Assembly: GCA_965198025.1 (NCBI GenBank)
Contig: OZ240237.1
Coordinates: 3,162,001 to 3,226,000 of the forward strand
Direction of reading: 5' to 3'
Origin: CAYWWM01 sp965198025
Lineage (GTDB): Bacteria > Acidobacteriota > Terriglobia > 2-12-FULL-54-10
Length of the DNA: 64,000 bases
Position 1 is the stretch's first letter. The number at the start of each line of letters is the position of its first letter. Below, piece after piece: positions 50,050 through 59,137 of the stretch. The translations under genes were made by a program, and so were the position numbers. The notes beneath the pieces were generated by a model. That model was not told the origin of the DNA. It worked only from the letters and a program-made list of their open reading frames with translations, and did no database searches.

Positions 50050-51459
50050 ATGGCGGATCACGGGAAAACGCTGTTTGAAAAAATCTGGGACCGGCACGTG
50101 GTGGTCGAAGAGCCGGAGTACCCGGCTGTGCTCTACATCGACCTGCATCTGGTCCATGAGGTAACCTCGCCGCAGGCGTTTCAGGCCTTGCGGGACAAGA
50201 AGCTCAAGGTACGTCAGCCGGCGAGGACGCTCGCCACGGCGGACCACAGCGTGCCGACGCACGACCGCTCGCTTCCCATTGTGGATCTGCTGGCGGCGAA
50301 ACAGGTGGCGCAGCTCGGCACGAACTGCAAGGAGTTCGGCATCCCGCTCTACGGCTTGGACAGCCCGTTCCAGGGCATCGTGCACGTGATCGGCCCCGAG
50401 GTCGGCGCCACGCAGCCCGGCATGACCATCGTCTGCGGCGACAGCCACACGGCCACGCACGGCGCGTTTGGCGCCCTGGCGTTCGGCATCGGAACCACAG
50501 AGGTCGAGCACGTGCTGGCAACGCAGTGCCTGTTGCAGCGCAAACCCAAGACGTTCGAAGTGTGCGTCGGCGGACAGCTCCGTCCCGGCGTCACGGCCAA
50601 GGACATCATCCTGGCGCTGATCGCTCAGATCGGCGTCGGAGGGGGCGTCGGGAGCGTGCTCGAATACACCGGCAGCGCCATCCGGGCGCTCTCGATGGAA
50701 GAACGCATGACGATCTGCAACATGTCGATCGAGGGCGGAGCCAAGGCAGGGCTGATGGCGCCCGACGACACGACGATCGAGTACATGGCCGGACGGCCGC
50801 TGGCGCCCCAGAACGCTGCTTGGGACCAGGCGCTGGCGTACTGGAAGAGCCTGCCCAGCGACCCGGGGGCACGCCACGACAAAAGCGTCACGCTCGACGC
50901 GGCGCAGCTTGAACCGATGATCACCTACGGGACGAATCCCGGCATGGGCGTGCCGATCACGGGCGAAGTGCCGCGCCCGGAATCGCTCGCCGACGAGTCC
51001 AGCCGCAAGACGCTGGCGCACGCGCTCGAATACATGGCGCTCGAACCGGGCAAGCCCTTGCTGGGGCACGCCGTGGACGTGGTCTTCATCGGAAGCTGCA
51101 CCAATTCGCGCATCTCCGACCTGCGCGCTGCCGCCGGCGTACTGAAGGGACGGAAAGTCAGCCAGAAGGCTCGCGTGATGGTGGTGCCAGGATCACGGCA
51201 GGTGAAGAAACAGGCCGAGCAGGAAGGCTTGCACGAGATCTTCCGCGCCGCCGGCTGCGAGTGGCGCGAGCCGGGTTGCAGCATGTGCATCGCCATGAAC
51301 GGCGACGAATTGAAGCCCGGGCAGTACGCCGTCTCGACTTCGAACCGCAACTTTGAAGGCCGCCAGGGCAAGGGCGGGCGGACGTTCCTCGCCAGCCCGC
51401 TCACCGCAGCCGCGACCGCGATTCACGGGACCATCACGGATATTCGGACACTGCTGTAG
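50050..51459 (+). CDS. leuC: 3-isopropylmalate dehydratase large subunit
   Basis: LeuC with LeuD interconverts 2- and 3-isopropylmalate in leucine synthesis and carries a [4Fe-4S] cluster. The ~469-residue protein has cluster cysteines at about 350 (GSCTNSRI), 410 and 413 (GCSMC). It also has CGDSHTATHGAFGALAFGIG and the C-terminal TSNRNFEGRQG motif. The start at 50050 gives MADHGKTLFEKIW and fits the family. leuD is 2.8 kb downstream, beyond two minus-strand genes, rather than directly adjacent as is usual. Confidence 0.95.
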   Translation: MADHGKTLFEKIWDRHVVVEEPEYPAVLYIDLHLVHEVTSPQAFQALRDKKLKVRQPARTLATADHSVPTHDRSLPIVDLLAAKQVAQLGTNCKEFGIPLYGLDSPFQGIVHVIGPEVGATQPGMTIVCGDSHTATHGAFGALAFGIGTTEVEHVLATQCLLQRKPKTFEVCVGGQLRPGVTAKDIILALIAQIGVGGGVGSVLEYTGSAIRALSMEERMTICNMSIEGGAKAGLMAPDDTTIEYMAGRPLAPQNAAWDQALAYWKSLPSDPGARHDKSVTLDAAQLEPMITYGTNPGMGVPITGEVPRPESLADESSRKTLAHALEYMALEPGKPLLGHAVDVVFIGSCTNSRISDLRAAAGVLKGRKVSQKARVMVVPGSRQVKKQAEQEGLHEIFRAAGCEWREPGCSMCIAMNGDELKPGQYAVSTSNRNFEGRQGKGGRTFLASPLTAAATAIHGTITDIRTLL

Positions 51460-51567
51460 GCCGTCAGTTCTTATCCGAGCCGCGAGGGTAACCGAGCGAG
51501 CACCAGCCGGCATCTCTCAACTGTTTTCCGGATTCATTCCACCAATACCGATGCCGGTGACGCTCCT

Positions 51568-52794
51568 TCACAGTTGCGGCTCGTCAAACACTTCCTTAAA
51601 CGGAAAGCGCTGCTGCTCGCGTTTGGCTTCGCCGCTACGGATGATGGCGAAGCGCGTCAAGATCGGGCCGATCATTTCAAAGATGATGATGGAAGAGAGC
51701 ACCACGGTGGTGATGGTGGGGGCGAAATCCGGGAAGCGGCGGTTGATGGCGAGCGTGAGCCCGATGGCGAGGCCGGCCTGGGTCAACATGCCGAAGCCGA
51801 GCAGGCGCTGCACGTTGCGCTCGAAGCCAAGCCGCCAAGCGCCGACCTGCGCGCCGATGAATTTTCCGGCGGAGCGGCAGAGGATGTAGGTGGCGCCGAT
51901 GGCGCCGATCGAGCCGAGCAGGGACACATCCAGGTCGGCACCGGCGATGACGAAAAAGATGGCGTAGAGCGGCGGGTCGGTTTGTCCGATAGCCGTGAAC
52001 AGACTGCGGCTGCGGTTTGAAAGGTTGGCCATGGTGGCGCCGACCATGAGGCTGGCAAGCAGCGGCGAGAGATCCAGCAGCACGGCCAGCCCGACGCAGA
52101 GCAGCACGCACCCGACCAGCAAGATCAGCATCTCGCCTTGTTCGACGACCTTCGAACCCCAGGAGGCCAGCAGAATCCCCATCAGGTAGCCGAGCGCCGC
52201 CGAGCCCACCACCTGCCAGACCAGCGGGAAAATGGATTGGAAGAGCGACTGCAACAACGGGTCCGTTCCAATGCTACCCGTCAGCTCGATGAAGGAAGCG
52301 ACCAGGCTGTAGCCGACCAGGCAGAAAACGTTGTTGACGGCGATGATGCCGAGCAACGTTTCACTCAAGGGGCCGGAGGCACTCGATTCCCGCATGACCA
52401 TCAAGGTCGAAGCCACGGCGGTCTCGACAGCGATGGCGCCCAGCAGCAGCGCCACTTGCCAGGGAGCGCCATACCAGAGAATGCCTGCGATCACCATTAC
52501 CGCCGCCAACGTGGATTCGAACAGCGTCAACAAGACTAGGCGCCTACCGATTTTCCGAAAGCGCTTCAACTCAAAGACCGCTCCTACCGAGAAAAGGATC
52601 AGGCCGAGCGTGACTTCGCTGAAGATGCCGAGCGTGGTCAGGTTCTCGTGACTGATCCAGCCCAGAACGGAGGGGCCCAACGCCACCCCGGCGAGAATGT
52701 AGCCGCTGACTTCGGGTAGGTGCAGAAATTTGACCAAGTGGCCCGCCAGGAGGGCTAGCAGGAGAATAAGTCCCAGGGAGGAAAGCTCGTTCAT
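51568..52794 (-). CDS. cation:proton antiporter (CPA2/Kef-type)
   Basis: A 408-residue integral membrane protein with about 12 helices. It begins LILLLALLAGHLVKFLHLPEVSGYILAGVALGPSVLG, the standard start of CPA2 Na+/H+ exchanger domains. It lacks the TrkA-N regulatory domain of KefB/C. The polar segment VETAVASTLMVMRE lies where ion-binding residues are expected. Role: Na+ or K+/H+ exchange at the inner membrane. It is encoded opposite leuC and leuD, directly downstream of the PDZ protein gene. Confidence 0.9.
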   Translation of the reverse strand: MNELSSLGLILLLALLAGHLVKFLHLPEVSGYILAGVALGPSVLGWISHENLTTLGIFSEVTLGLILFSVGAVFELKRFRKIGRRLVLLTLFESTLAAVMVIAGILWYGAPWQVALLLGAIAVETAVASTLMVMRESSASGPLSETLLGIIAVNNVFCLVGYSLVASFIELTGSIGTDPLLQSLFQSIFPLVWQVVGSAALGYLMGILLASWGSKVVEQGEMLILLVGCVLLCVGLAVLLDLSPLLASLMVGATMANLSNRSRSLFTAIGQTDPPLYAIFFVIAGADLDVSLLGSIGAIGATYILCRSAGKFIGAQVGAWRLGFERNVQRLLGFGMLTQAGLAIGLTLAINRRFPDFAPTITTVVLSSIIIFEMIGPILTRFAIIRSGEAKREQQRFPFKEVFDEPQL

Positions 52795-52804
52795 GGAGTC
52801 CCGT

Positions 52805-54136
52805 TCATTCCATTCGGATCAGCAGAGCCACCAGCTTCCTGCCGCGGTCTGCCACGGCGAGCAGCGGCGGACGGTCCGGGTCGGTGAGCAGCTCCCGCAG
52901 TACATCCGGCTCATCTACGACGGTGTCCCCCATCCGGAGCAGGCGGTCGCCGGGGCGGAGGCCGGCGAGTGCGGCCGGGCTTTGGGGCTCCACGAAGCCG
53001 ACCCGGTAGCCGGGTTCCGTCTCTCCCAGGAAAATGCCGGCGACGGCCGCATCCCCGTCGGTAACCACAGCACGGCTTTCGCTGACGGGAATCAAGATGG
53101 AGAGGTTCTCCTCCCCACGCCGGACCTGCAAGTCGAATACGGCATCGGGGCCCGGACGCGTGAGCCGCTCCAGGTCCTGGAGAATGGTGACCGGGAATCC
53201 GTCGAGCGAGAGGATCAGGTCGCCCGGCATGAGCCCGGCGGCGTGGGCCGGATAGTCCTTCCACACCTCGCTCACCCAAAGGGCCTGCTCAGCCTGGAAA
53301 ATCGTTTGGAAGGCGTCATCGAGGAGCGGCTCGATTCTCATGCCGTAGCGATACAAAAGCTGGCTCGTGAACGAGTTCTCGGCGCCCAGGGTGGTGGTGA
53401 TGTCGTCAATCGAAATCGCCACATAGGAATCGCCGCACTGGACAATGAGCGCCAGCAGGCGGCCATCCATGTCGAACAATCCGCCACCTAGCATCCCAGC
53501 CGAATAGGACTGGTCGGTGGAAACACGCTGCAGCGTAACCTCTCCGCAGCGGGTGGCGACGCGTCCTGCGTACCAGCCAGGAGTGAAAACAAATTCACCG
53601 TTCGGCTGGCGCGCTACCGCCAAGACCCATTCGCCCACGGCGAGGGTTTCGGGGGAGCGGTGGTCTGGCTCCGGCAGTGGGGTGTTTACGGGGGCTTGCA
53701 GGAAAACGACTGGCAGGTGCGGGCCGCCGACCCGCGTGACTACCGGAATCACAGCATTGGGCGGAACAACCAGGTCCAGAGCGGACGGCAACCAGCCGCC
53801 CCGAGCCGCCGCTACGATTCCTCCGTAGTCGTCCCAGACTACTCCGCTGGACTCGAGGCGGGGCAGGCGGACCACTTGGGCCGCGAATTCGCCGGCCACT
53901 TCCGAGAAGTAGAGCGCCATGTTTTCGAGCGTGGTGCGTTGTCCCGCACGGCGCAGTCGCACCAGCTCGGTCTGCGAAACCGGCTGCTGCTGCGGCTGCT
54001 GAATCTCCGTCACCGGCTTCAGCAGCGTTCCGATCAGCAAGATCAACCCGGCGATAATCGCAAGGACCGCTACCGGGCTCGGGCCAGCCTGAGAAGAAGG
54101 GTTTTCGCGATGTTCTGGGGTGGAGTTCGCTTCCAT
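52805..54136 (-). CDS. degenerate HtrA-like protein with two PDZ domains
   Basis: A ~443-residue membrane-anchored protein: a hydrophobic helix (VAVLAIIAGLILLIGTLL), a trypsin-like beta-barrel region, then two PDZ domains (around GLMPGDLILSLDGFPV and GLRPGDRLLRMGDTVV). The serine-protease active site is not conserved: the GNSGGPL site reads GMLGGGLFD, and no TNxHVV histidine motif is present. It is probably a pseudoprotease acting as a chaperone or scaffold in the periplasm. The ATG at 54136 is preferred to a TTG at 54148. Confidence 0.8.
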   Translation of the reverse strand: MEANSTPEHRENPSSQAGPSPVAVLAIIAGLILLIGTLLKPVTEIQQPQQQPVSQTELVRLRRAGQRTTLENMALYFSEVAGEFAAQVVRLPRLESSGVVWDDYGGIVAAARGGWLPSALDLVVPPNAVIPVVTRVGGPHLPVVFLQAPVNTPLPEPDHRSPETLAVGEWVLAVARQPNGEFVFTPGWYAGRVATRCGEVTLQRVSTDQSYSAGMLGGGLFDMDGRLLALIVQCGDSYVAISIDDITTTLGAENSFTSQLLYRYGMRIEPLLDDAFQTIFQAEQALWVSEVWKDYPAHAAGLMPGDLILSLDGFPVTILQDLERLTRPGPDAVFDLQVRRGEENLSILIPVSESRAVVTDGDAAVAGIFLGETEPGYRVGFVEPQSPAALAGLRPGDRLLRMGDTVVDEPDVLRELLTDPDRPPLLAVADRGRKLVALLIRME

Positions 54137-54300
54137 ACGCCGCCTCAATCCAGTCTACCCCAGAAAAACCAAGGGAGTGAACCAAGGGAGTGCGGAAATT
54201 CGGGCTTTGGGAGGCGGCGTTCCTTTTCTGGACCGGGAGTGCTATGCTGAAATGTTTTCTGATCGGCCTGCCGCATGGAACTCCAGAAGCGTAGGAACAC

Positions 54301-54915
54301 ATGAAATCCTTTACAACACTCACCAGCCGCATGGTCCCGTTGCCGATTGACAACATCGACACGGACATCATCGTCCCGGCGCGGTTCTTGAAAGTCACCG
54401 ACAAGGCCGGAATGGATCAGTACCTGTTCCGGGACTGGCGCTTTGATTCGGACGGCACACCGCGTCCGGACTTCATCTTGAACCAGCCGCGCGCGAAGGG
54501 CGCGCAGATTCTTCTGGCGGGAAAGAATTTCGGTTCCGGCAGCTCGCGCGAACATGCCCCGTGGGCCCTGTTGGCGTTCGGCTTCCGCGCCGTCATCAGC
54601 ACCTCCTTCGCCGATATCTTCAACGGCAACGCGCTGAAGAACGGCCTGCTGCCGGTTGTGATTCCAGCCGAAACGCACGCCGGGCTGTTCCAGTTGGTGG
54701 AGCGCCACACCGACGCCGAGGTGACGATTGATCTCGCCGCGCAAACGCTCTCACTGCCCGGCGGGCAGAAGGCGTCCTTCCCGATTGACAGCTTCTCGAA
54801 GCAATGTCTCCTCGCGGGCGTGGATCAACTCGGCTACGTCCTCAAACAGGAAGAGCATATCCGCAACTACGAGGCCTCACATTCGGCGGTAGTGGAAACG
54901 ACTGCAAAAGTCTAG
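54301..54915 (+). CDS. leuD: 3-isopropylmalate dehydratase small subunit
   Basis: The 204-residue swivel domain partner of LeuC. It has MVPLPIDNIDTDIIVPARFLK at the start, LAGKNFGSGSSREHAPWAL (the substrate-binding GSGSS motif) and SFADIFNGNALKNGLLPV. Length and motifs are typical of bacterial LeuD. AGGA precedes the ATG. A GYD-domain gene follows after 30 bases. Confidence 0.95.
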   Translation: MKSFTTLTSRMVPLPIDNIDTDIIVPARFLKVTDKAGMDQYLFRDWRFDSDGTPRPDFILNQPRAKGAQILLAGKNFGSGSSREHAPWALLAFGFRAVISTSFADIFNGNALKNGLLPVVIPAETHAGLFQLVERHTDAEVTIDLAAQTLSLPGGQKASFPIDSFSKQCLLAGVDQLGYVLKQEEHIRNYEASHSAVVETTAKV

Positions 54916-54945
54916 CTCCTCTTTAGCCCCTCAAGGAGAACGGAA

Positions 54946-55275
54946 ATGCCTTTGTACATGTGGCAGGCAGCGTACAATGCGGAAGCTTGGGCGGCCTTGA
55001 CCGAGAAACCGCAGAACCGCATGCAGGTCGTGCGGCGCACGGTCGAACGGCTCGGCGGAAAGCTTCGCAATGCCTTTTTCAGCTTCGGCGAATACGACGT
55101 GGTCCTGATCGTCGAGATGCCGGACAACGTCAGCGCAGCAGCCCTGTCTATGGCCATCGCGGCGGGCGGCGCCGTCCGGAGCACCAAGATCACGGTCCTG
55201 CTGCCGCCGGAAGACGGGCTCGCCGCCATGAAGAAAGCTCCTGCGGCAGGCTACCGCCCGCCCAAGGGCAGGTAA
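54946..55275 (+). CDS. GYD domain protein
   Basis: A 109-residue ferredoxin-like-fold protein. The family-defining segment FFSFGEYDVVLIVEMPDN carries the G-x-Y-D motif, here FGEYD, followed by AMAIAAGGAVRSTKITVLL. GYD proteins are small and of unknown function. AAGGAG lies before the ATG. It is probably cotranscribed with leuD. Confidence 0.88.
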   Translation: MPLYMWQAAYNAEAWAALTEKPQNRMQVVRRTVERLGGKLRNAFFSFGEYDVVLIVEMPDNVSAAALSMAIAAGGAVRSTKITVLLPPEDGLAAMKKAPAAGYRPPKGR

Positions 55276-55299
55276 GAGGAGCTCCGATTCCCAGGCCGG

Positions 55300-56073
55300 T
55301 CACTCCCCGGTAAACTGCGCCTTGCGTTTTTCAAGGAAGGCGGTCATGCCCTCGTACTTGTCTTTGGATTCGTACAGGATGCCCTGGGCAAGCATCTCCA
55401 TCTCGATGCCGCTGTCGAGCGGCACTCGCGACGAGGCGTTCAGGGCGATCTTGGCGAGACGCACGGCGAGCGGCGAGCGCGCCAGAATTTTCTTCGCGAT
55501 CTCCCGTGCCGTCTCCATGAGTTTGTCAATCGGCACGACGCGGCTAACCAGTCCGATGCGCAGTGCTTCCTGGGCGTCGTAAATATCCCCGGTCAGAACC
55601 CATTCTTTGGCCCGCGACAGTCCGATCAGGCGCGGCAGGCGCTGCGTGCCGCCCGCGGCCGGGATGATGCCGAGACTCGCCTCCGGCAACCCGAACTTGG
55701 CATTCTCGCTGGCCACGCGGATGTCGCAGGCCAGCGCCAGCTCGCACCCGCCTCCGAGGGCGTAGCCGTTGATCGCGCCAATCAACGGCCAGGCGAAACT
55801 CTCCATCCGGCCGAACAGGACGGGGTTGATGCCCTCCAGAGCCTGCTTCTTGGTGCGTGCGCGGAGGTCGGCGATGTCGGCCCCGGAGACGAACGCCTTC
55901 TCGCCCGAGCCGGTGACGATCAGCACGCCGGGCTGCGTCACGTCGAGCGAATCCAGCGCCTGGTGCATCTCCTTCACCGTCGGCGTGTCGAGCGCGTTGC
56001 GCACTGCAGGCCGATGGATGGTCAGCGTCCATAACGCGCCGTCATTTTCGAGCTGGATGTTCTTCCACTCCAC
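55300..56073 (-). CDS. enoyl-CoA hydratase/isomerase family protein
   Basis: A 257-residue crotonase-fold enzyme. The oxyanion-hole segments are KAFVSGADIADL and ALGGGCELALACDIRVASENAKFGLPE. The glutamate of NAKFGLPEASLGIIPAAGG fits the catalytic position of hydratases. It starts with GTG, with AGGAG upstream. It lies directly downstream of the 3-hydroxyacyl-CoA dehydrogenase gene on the same strand. Together with a thiolase these complete part of a beta-oxidation or butyrate-type route. Confidence 0.92.
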   Translation of the reverse strand: MEWKNIQLENDGALWTLTIHRPAVRNALDTPTVKEMHQALDSLDVTQPGVLIVTGSGEKAFVSGADIADLRARTKKQALEGINPVLFGRMESFAWPLIGAINGYALGGGCELALACDIRVASENAKFGLPEASLGIIPAAGGTQRLPRLIGLSRAKEWVLTGDIYDAQEALRIGLVSRVVPIDKLMETAREIAKKILARSPLAVRLAKIALNASSRVPLDSGIEMEMLAQGILYESKDKYEGMTAFLEKRKAQFTGE

Positions 56074-56135
56074 GGTGGTCTCCTTCAGTAGATACAGGCG
56101 TCCACGCCTGTGCTTCCGGGACAGGAATGTCTGCC

Positions 56136-57002
56136 CTACTTCTTCCCGGGCGGAGGATAGTCGTGGACGCCGCGTCCCACTTTGCGTCCCAGCCGCCCGG
56201 CGCGCACGTACTGCACCATCAGCGGGGCGGGACGGAACTTGTCGCCGAGCGTCTTCTGCAGGTACTCCAGGATGTGCAGCCGGGTGTCGAGTCCCACCAG
56301 GTCCACCATCTCGAACGGCCCCATCGGGTGGTTGAGGCCGAGCTTCACGGCCTTGTCGATGTCAGTGGCCGACGCCACGCCCTCCTGCAACATCCAAAAC
56401 GCCTCGTTGCCGATGATGGCGTTGATGCGGCTGGTGATGAACCCCGGCGATTCCTTGATGACGATCGTCTCCTTGCCCATCTTGCGGCCCACTTCCTCGG
56501 CGAGCTTCACCGTGCCCTCCGAGGTCTCCAGACCCACCACGATTTCGAGCAGCTTCATCTTGTGCACCGGGTTGAAAAAATGCATCCCCAGGAACTGCTT
56601 CGGACGCTTCGTCACGGCCGCCATCTCGGTGATGCTGAGCGAGGATGTGTTGGTCGCCAGAATCGCGCTCGCCGGCGCCGCCTGGTCGAGACGCGTGAAC
56701 GTCTCGGCTTTGAGCTTCATGTCCTCCGGGATCGCTTCGATCACCAGATCGGCATCCTGCGCCGCTTCTTCCAGATTCGTCTCGACGACCAGGCGCCCGA
56801 GCGCCGCGTCTTTGGCATCCGCCGCCAGCTTCCCGATCGAAACGCCCTTCTCCATCTCTTTGCGGATGTTGCCCATCGCCTTTTCAAGAATTTCTGTGGA
56901 GACGTCCACCATCGTCGTCTGGTAGCCGCCCAGCGCCGCCACGTGCGCGATCCCGCGCCCCATCAACCCCGATCCAATCACCGCCACTTTCTCTACCGCC
57001 AT
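56136..57002 (-). CDS. 3-hydroxyacyl-CoA (3-hydroxybutyryl-CoA) dehydrogenase
   Basis: A 288-residue NAD(P)-dependent dehydrogenase. The Rossmann motif is GSGLMGRGIAHVAALGGY. The domain junction reads HFFNPVHKMKLLEIV, with the catalytic histidine in this segment, and SPGFITSRIN is the conserved motif before the C-terminal helical domain. Size matches monofunctional Hbd/PaaH enzymes rather than fused FadB. AGGA precedes the ATG. It forms a two-gene unit with the enoyl-CoA hydratase. Confidence 0.93.
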   Translation of the reverse strand: MAVEKVAVIGSGLMGRGIAHVAALGGYQTTMVDVSTEILEKAMGNIRKEMEKGVSIGKLAADAKDAALGRLVVETNLEEAAQDADLVIEAIPEDMKLKAETFTRLDQAAPASAILATNTSSLSITEMAAVTKRPKQFLGMHFFNPVHKMKLLEIVVGLETSEGTVKLAEEVGRKMGKETIVIKESPGFITSRINAIIGNEAFWMLQEGVASATDIDKAVKLGLNHPMGPFEMVDLVGLDTRLHILEYLQKTLGDKFRPAPLMVQYVRAGRLGRKVGRGVHDYPPPGKK

Positions 57003-57280
57003 AAGTCCTCACTTGGAATTTTCTAACAAATTCGCCGTCATCCCGAGGAGCGCCAGCGACCTGCTCTTCTCCTGTCTCCTGCCTCCTGCATTGCAACCAG
57101 AAATTAAAACACATCTTGGAAGAGGTTGCACGGCGGAAGCGGGAGATGGGAGTGGAGCAGTTCTTGCCAAGAGACGGTTGGAAAATACTAGGGGACTGTG
57201 GGTAAACATGGCCACGGAAACCTTCACAGGGTTCGGTGAACGCCCCAAACCGACCAGACGGCTTCCGGTCCTTCAGTCCT
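57003..57280. other. intergenic region, no gene seen
   Basis: About 280 bases between the 3-hydroxyacyl-CoA dehydrogenase gene and the decayed operon. Only a GTCATCCCGAGGAGCGCCAGCG phrase, the reverse complement of the common CTCGGGATGAC motif, is recognisable. Confidence 0.5.
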
Positions 57281-58163
57281 TCACGAAGAACAAATGTTTG
57301 CCTTTGCATCGCTGTGATCGTGGATTGCAGGCTTTTCCACTGACTTTGGGAATGATTGTCTGAATACAATACATTCCCATTCCCCGAATCCCTTTGGATT
57401 CTTTTTGTCTGCAATTCTGCACCCTTTTGCAGAGCTAGCCTGAACGGTTATGACGTCGTTGGAAATGCCTGCAGCGAATAGAAACCCTATGTCGCGCTCG
57501 TGGTTCATCGCAGGCAGAACGTTGGATCGCAGTTTCCTCTGATATTCTCCTTCGTGCGGCCTGGAGCGCTACAAGGCGCGTACGATAACTTTGCCACGCC
57601 CGCGAGCAGTGCACCGAAAGACTGCTGGAACGTTGCAAGGTCGCAAACCGAGTTCCAGCCTCCACTAGGGTTTTCGAGGGAACGTACGCACGTCGTTCAT
57701 TCCCTAGTTTTTTCGGAACATCGGGTGCTAACAAAGTGGTTCATCGAAAGGAGTTCACTTCGCGAAACTAATCCGAAATCATTCCGGCTTGCCTTGGGTA
57801 TCGGTAATGGTCAGTGTTCGCAATTACGGAATACGATGAAGCCGAGCATGACGCGGCTTTCGCCCGCACTGCCAGACATAGAGGCAAATCGCCAGCGACC
57901 TTTTCGCTTTGCTGGGTTTGCGTGCCAGCCGTCTAACGACATTAATGCTTGCCGGTACGCGGCGTGGATCTGGCTCTGCCCGTAGAATTCCACAGTATCA
58001 AGAATACGTGCGGCCAAATCCCGATCTGATTTGGTGAACTGTTCCAACCGGCGCTCTGAATTGTGGGATTGATGACCCCTAACCGATAGGAGCCGAAGCA
58101 AGTGATCCACCTCTTGTACCGTTTAGCGTCAATTGGGATACCCGGTGCGAGAGGCCGTCTCAT
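57281..58163 (-). pseudogene. phosphoribosyltransferase-like (PRTase-CE-type) protein, decayed
   Basis: No single frame is open, but pieces in different minus-strand frames join into one protein-like sequence. It starts MRRPLAPGIPIDAKRYK, whose ATG overlaps the ParB-like stop (ATGA). Then come ERRLEQFTKSDRDLAARILD, GQSQIHAAYRQALMSLDGW and KGRWRFASMSGSAGES; later LVALQAARRRISEET and finally NPKGFGE with RQSFP. The order and the GSAGES and closing segments recall conflict-associated PRTase-CE proteins. That assignment is from memory of the pattern and is tentative. Several frameshifts are needed, so it is either dead or badly sequenced. Confidence 0.45.
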
Positions 58164-59137
58164 TGGCTTCCCCTCCGGCCGAGTGCCCGGAGCTTTTCTC
58201 GGATGAGTTGCGCCAAGGATTCCAAACGGGACCACATCTTTTCCTCACCATAATACTGGTCCACCGATTGCGTTGACCTGGGCGTACAGCTTTTCGATCG
58301 CTTTCAGAACCTTCTTCGCATCCGCGGCGATCTTGGCCGACTCGATATTTAGGTGATCCGGTGTCAAGGAGGGTTGCTCGGCAAACTCCTGAAGTCGCAT
58401 GGAGATCACTGCGATCTTGCCGGCTTTCGACAGCATTATTGATATGTTGCTTCACAATGCGAAAATCGGTGACGGCCTTAATGCCCTTCGCCTCGGCCTT
58501 CGCGAGCATGCCGTCAGTGAACTTGTCCTTCCTGAACCATGGGAATTTGTTGACTTCGCGGTCGTTTCGGACAGCGTATAGCTCGATAAAGAAGTCGGCC
58601 TTTACTCGTTTCTTGGGGTCCGAGTCCAGCATGAGGTCTTGATACCGCCCTGAAAGAGAGCAACTTCTTGCACCGAACCACGACGCGCCTCATCGAGGCC
58701 GGTCAATTCGGCAAGTCGCTCGGCTTTTCGTGGAAGTTCTCGCATTGAGCTCAAGTTTGAGCGCCGTAGGCGATCAGTTCCCAATCCTTCTTGAAGCCTG
58801 TGGATCTGGAACATCGTCAACGATGTTCTGGACTAGATTTGGCTCGGCTTCCTCGTTCACAGGAATGGAGCTTCTGTCCCACTTCTTGAGCGCACATCCA
58901 ACGTCGTTGCCCATCGAGAATGACGAAGTTACCTGTGGCGCTTTCCTTGTAGACCGTTAAAGGCACAAGGATACTTCTACTCGATTGATCGACTCACGAA
59001 GCACATGAAGGTCCTCGCGATCAAAGAGCAGCCTCGGATTATGGGGGTTCGGTCGTAACTGAGCGGGGGTCAAGCTCCTCACCCCAATCGCTCTTACACC
59101 GTATTCTTTTCTTCGCTGGCATAATCGACTTGCGCAT
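58160..59137 (-). pseudogene. ParB-like protein, decayed
   Basis: Joining minus-strand fragments gives a ParB-fold protein of ~325 residues. LTPAQLRPNPHNPRLLFDRE leads into a helix and ILVPLTVYKESATGNFVILD, then GQRRWMCAQEVG, the equivalent of the GERR box. NIVTMFQIHRL follows in the position of the second ParB box, then helical segments such as FPWFRKDKFTDGMLAKAEAKG. At least three frameshifts break it. The start (ATG near 59137) overlaps the probable methyltransferase stop as TAATG, and the stop overlaps the next gene as ATGA. The gene was part of a tight operon. Confidence 0.65.
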
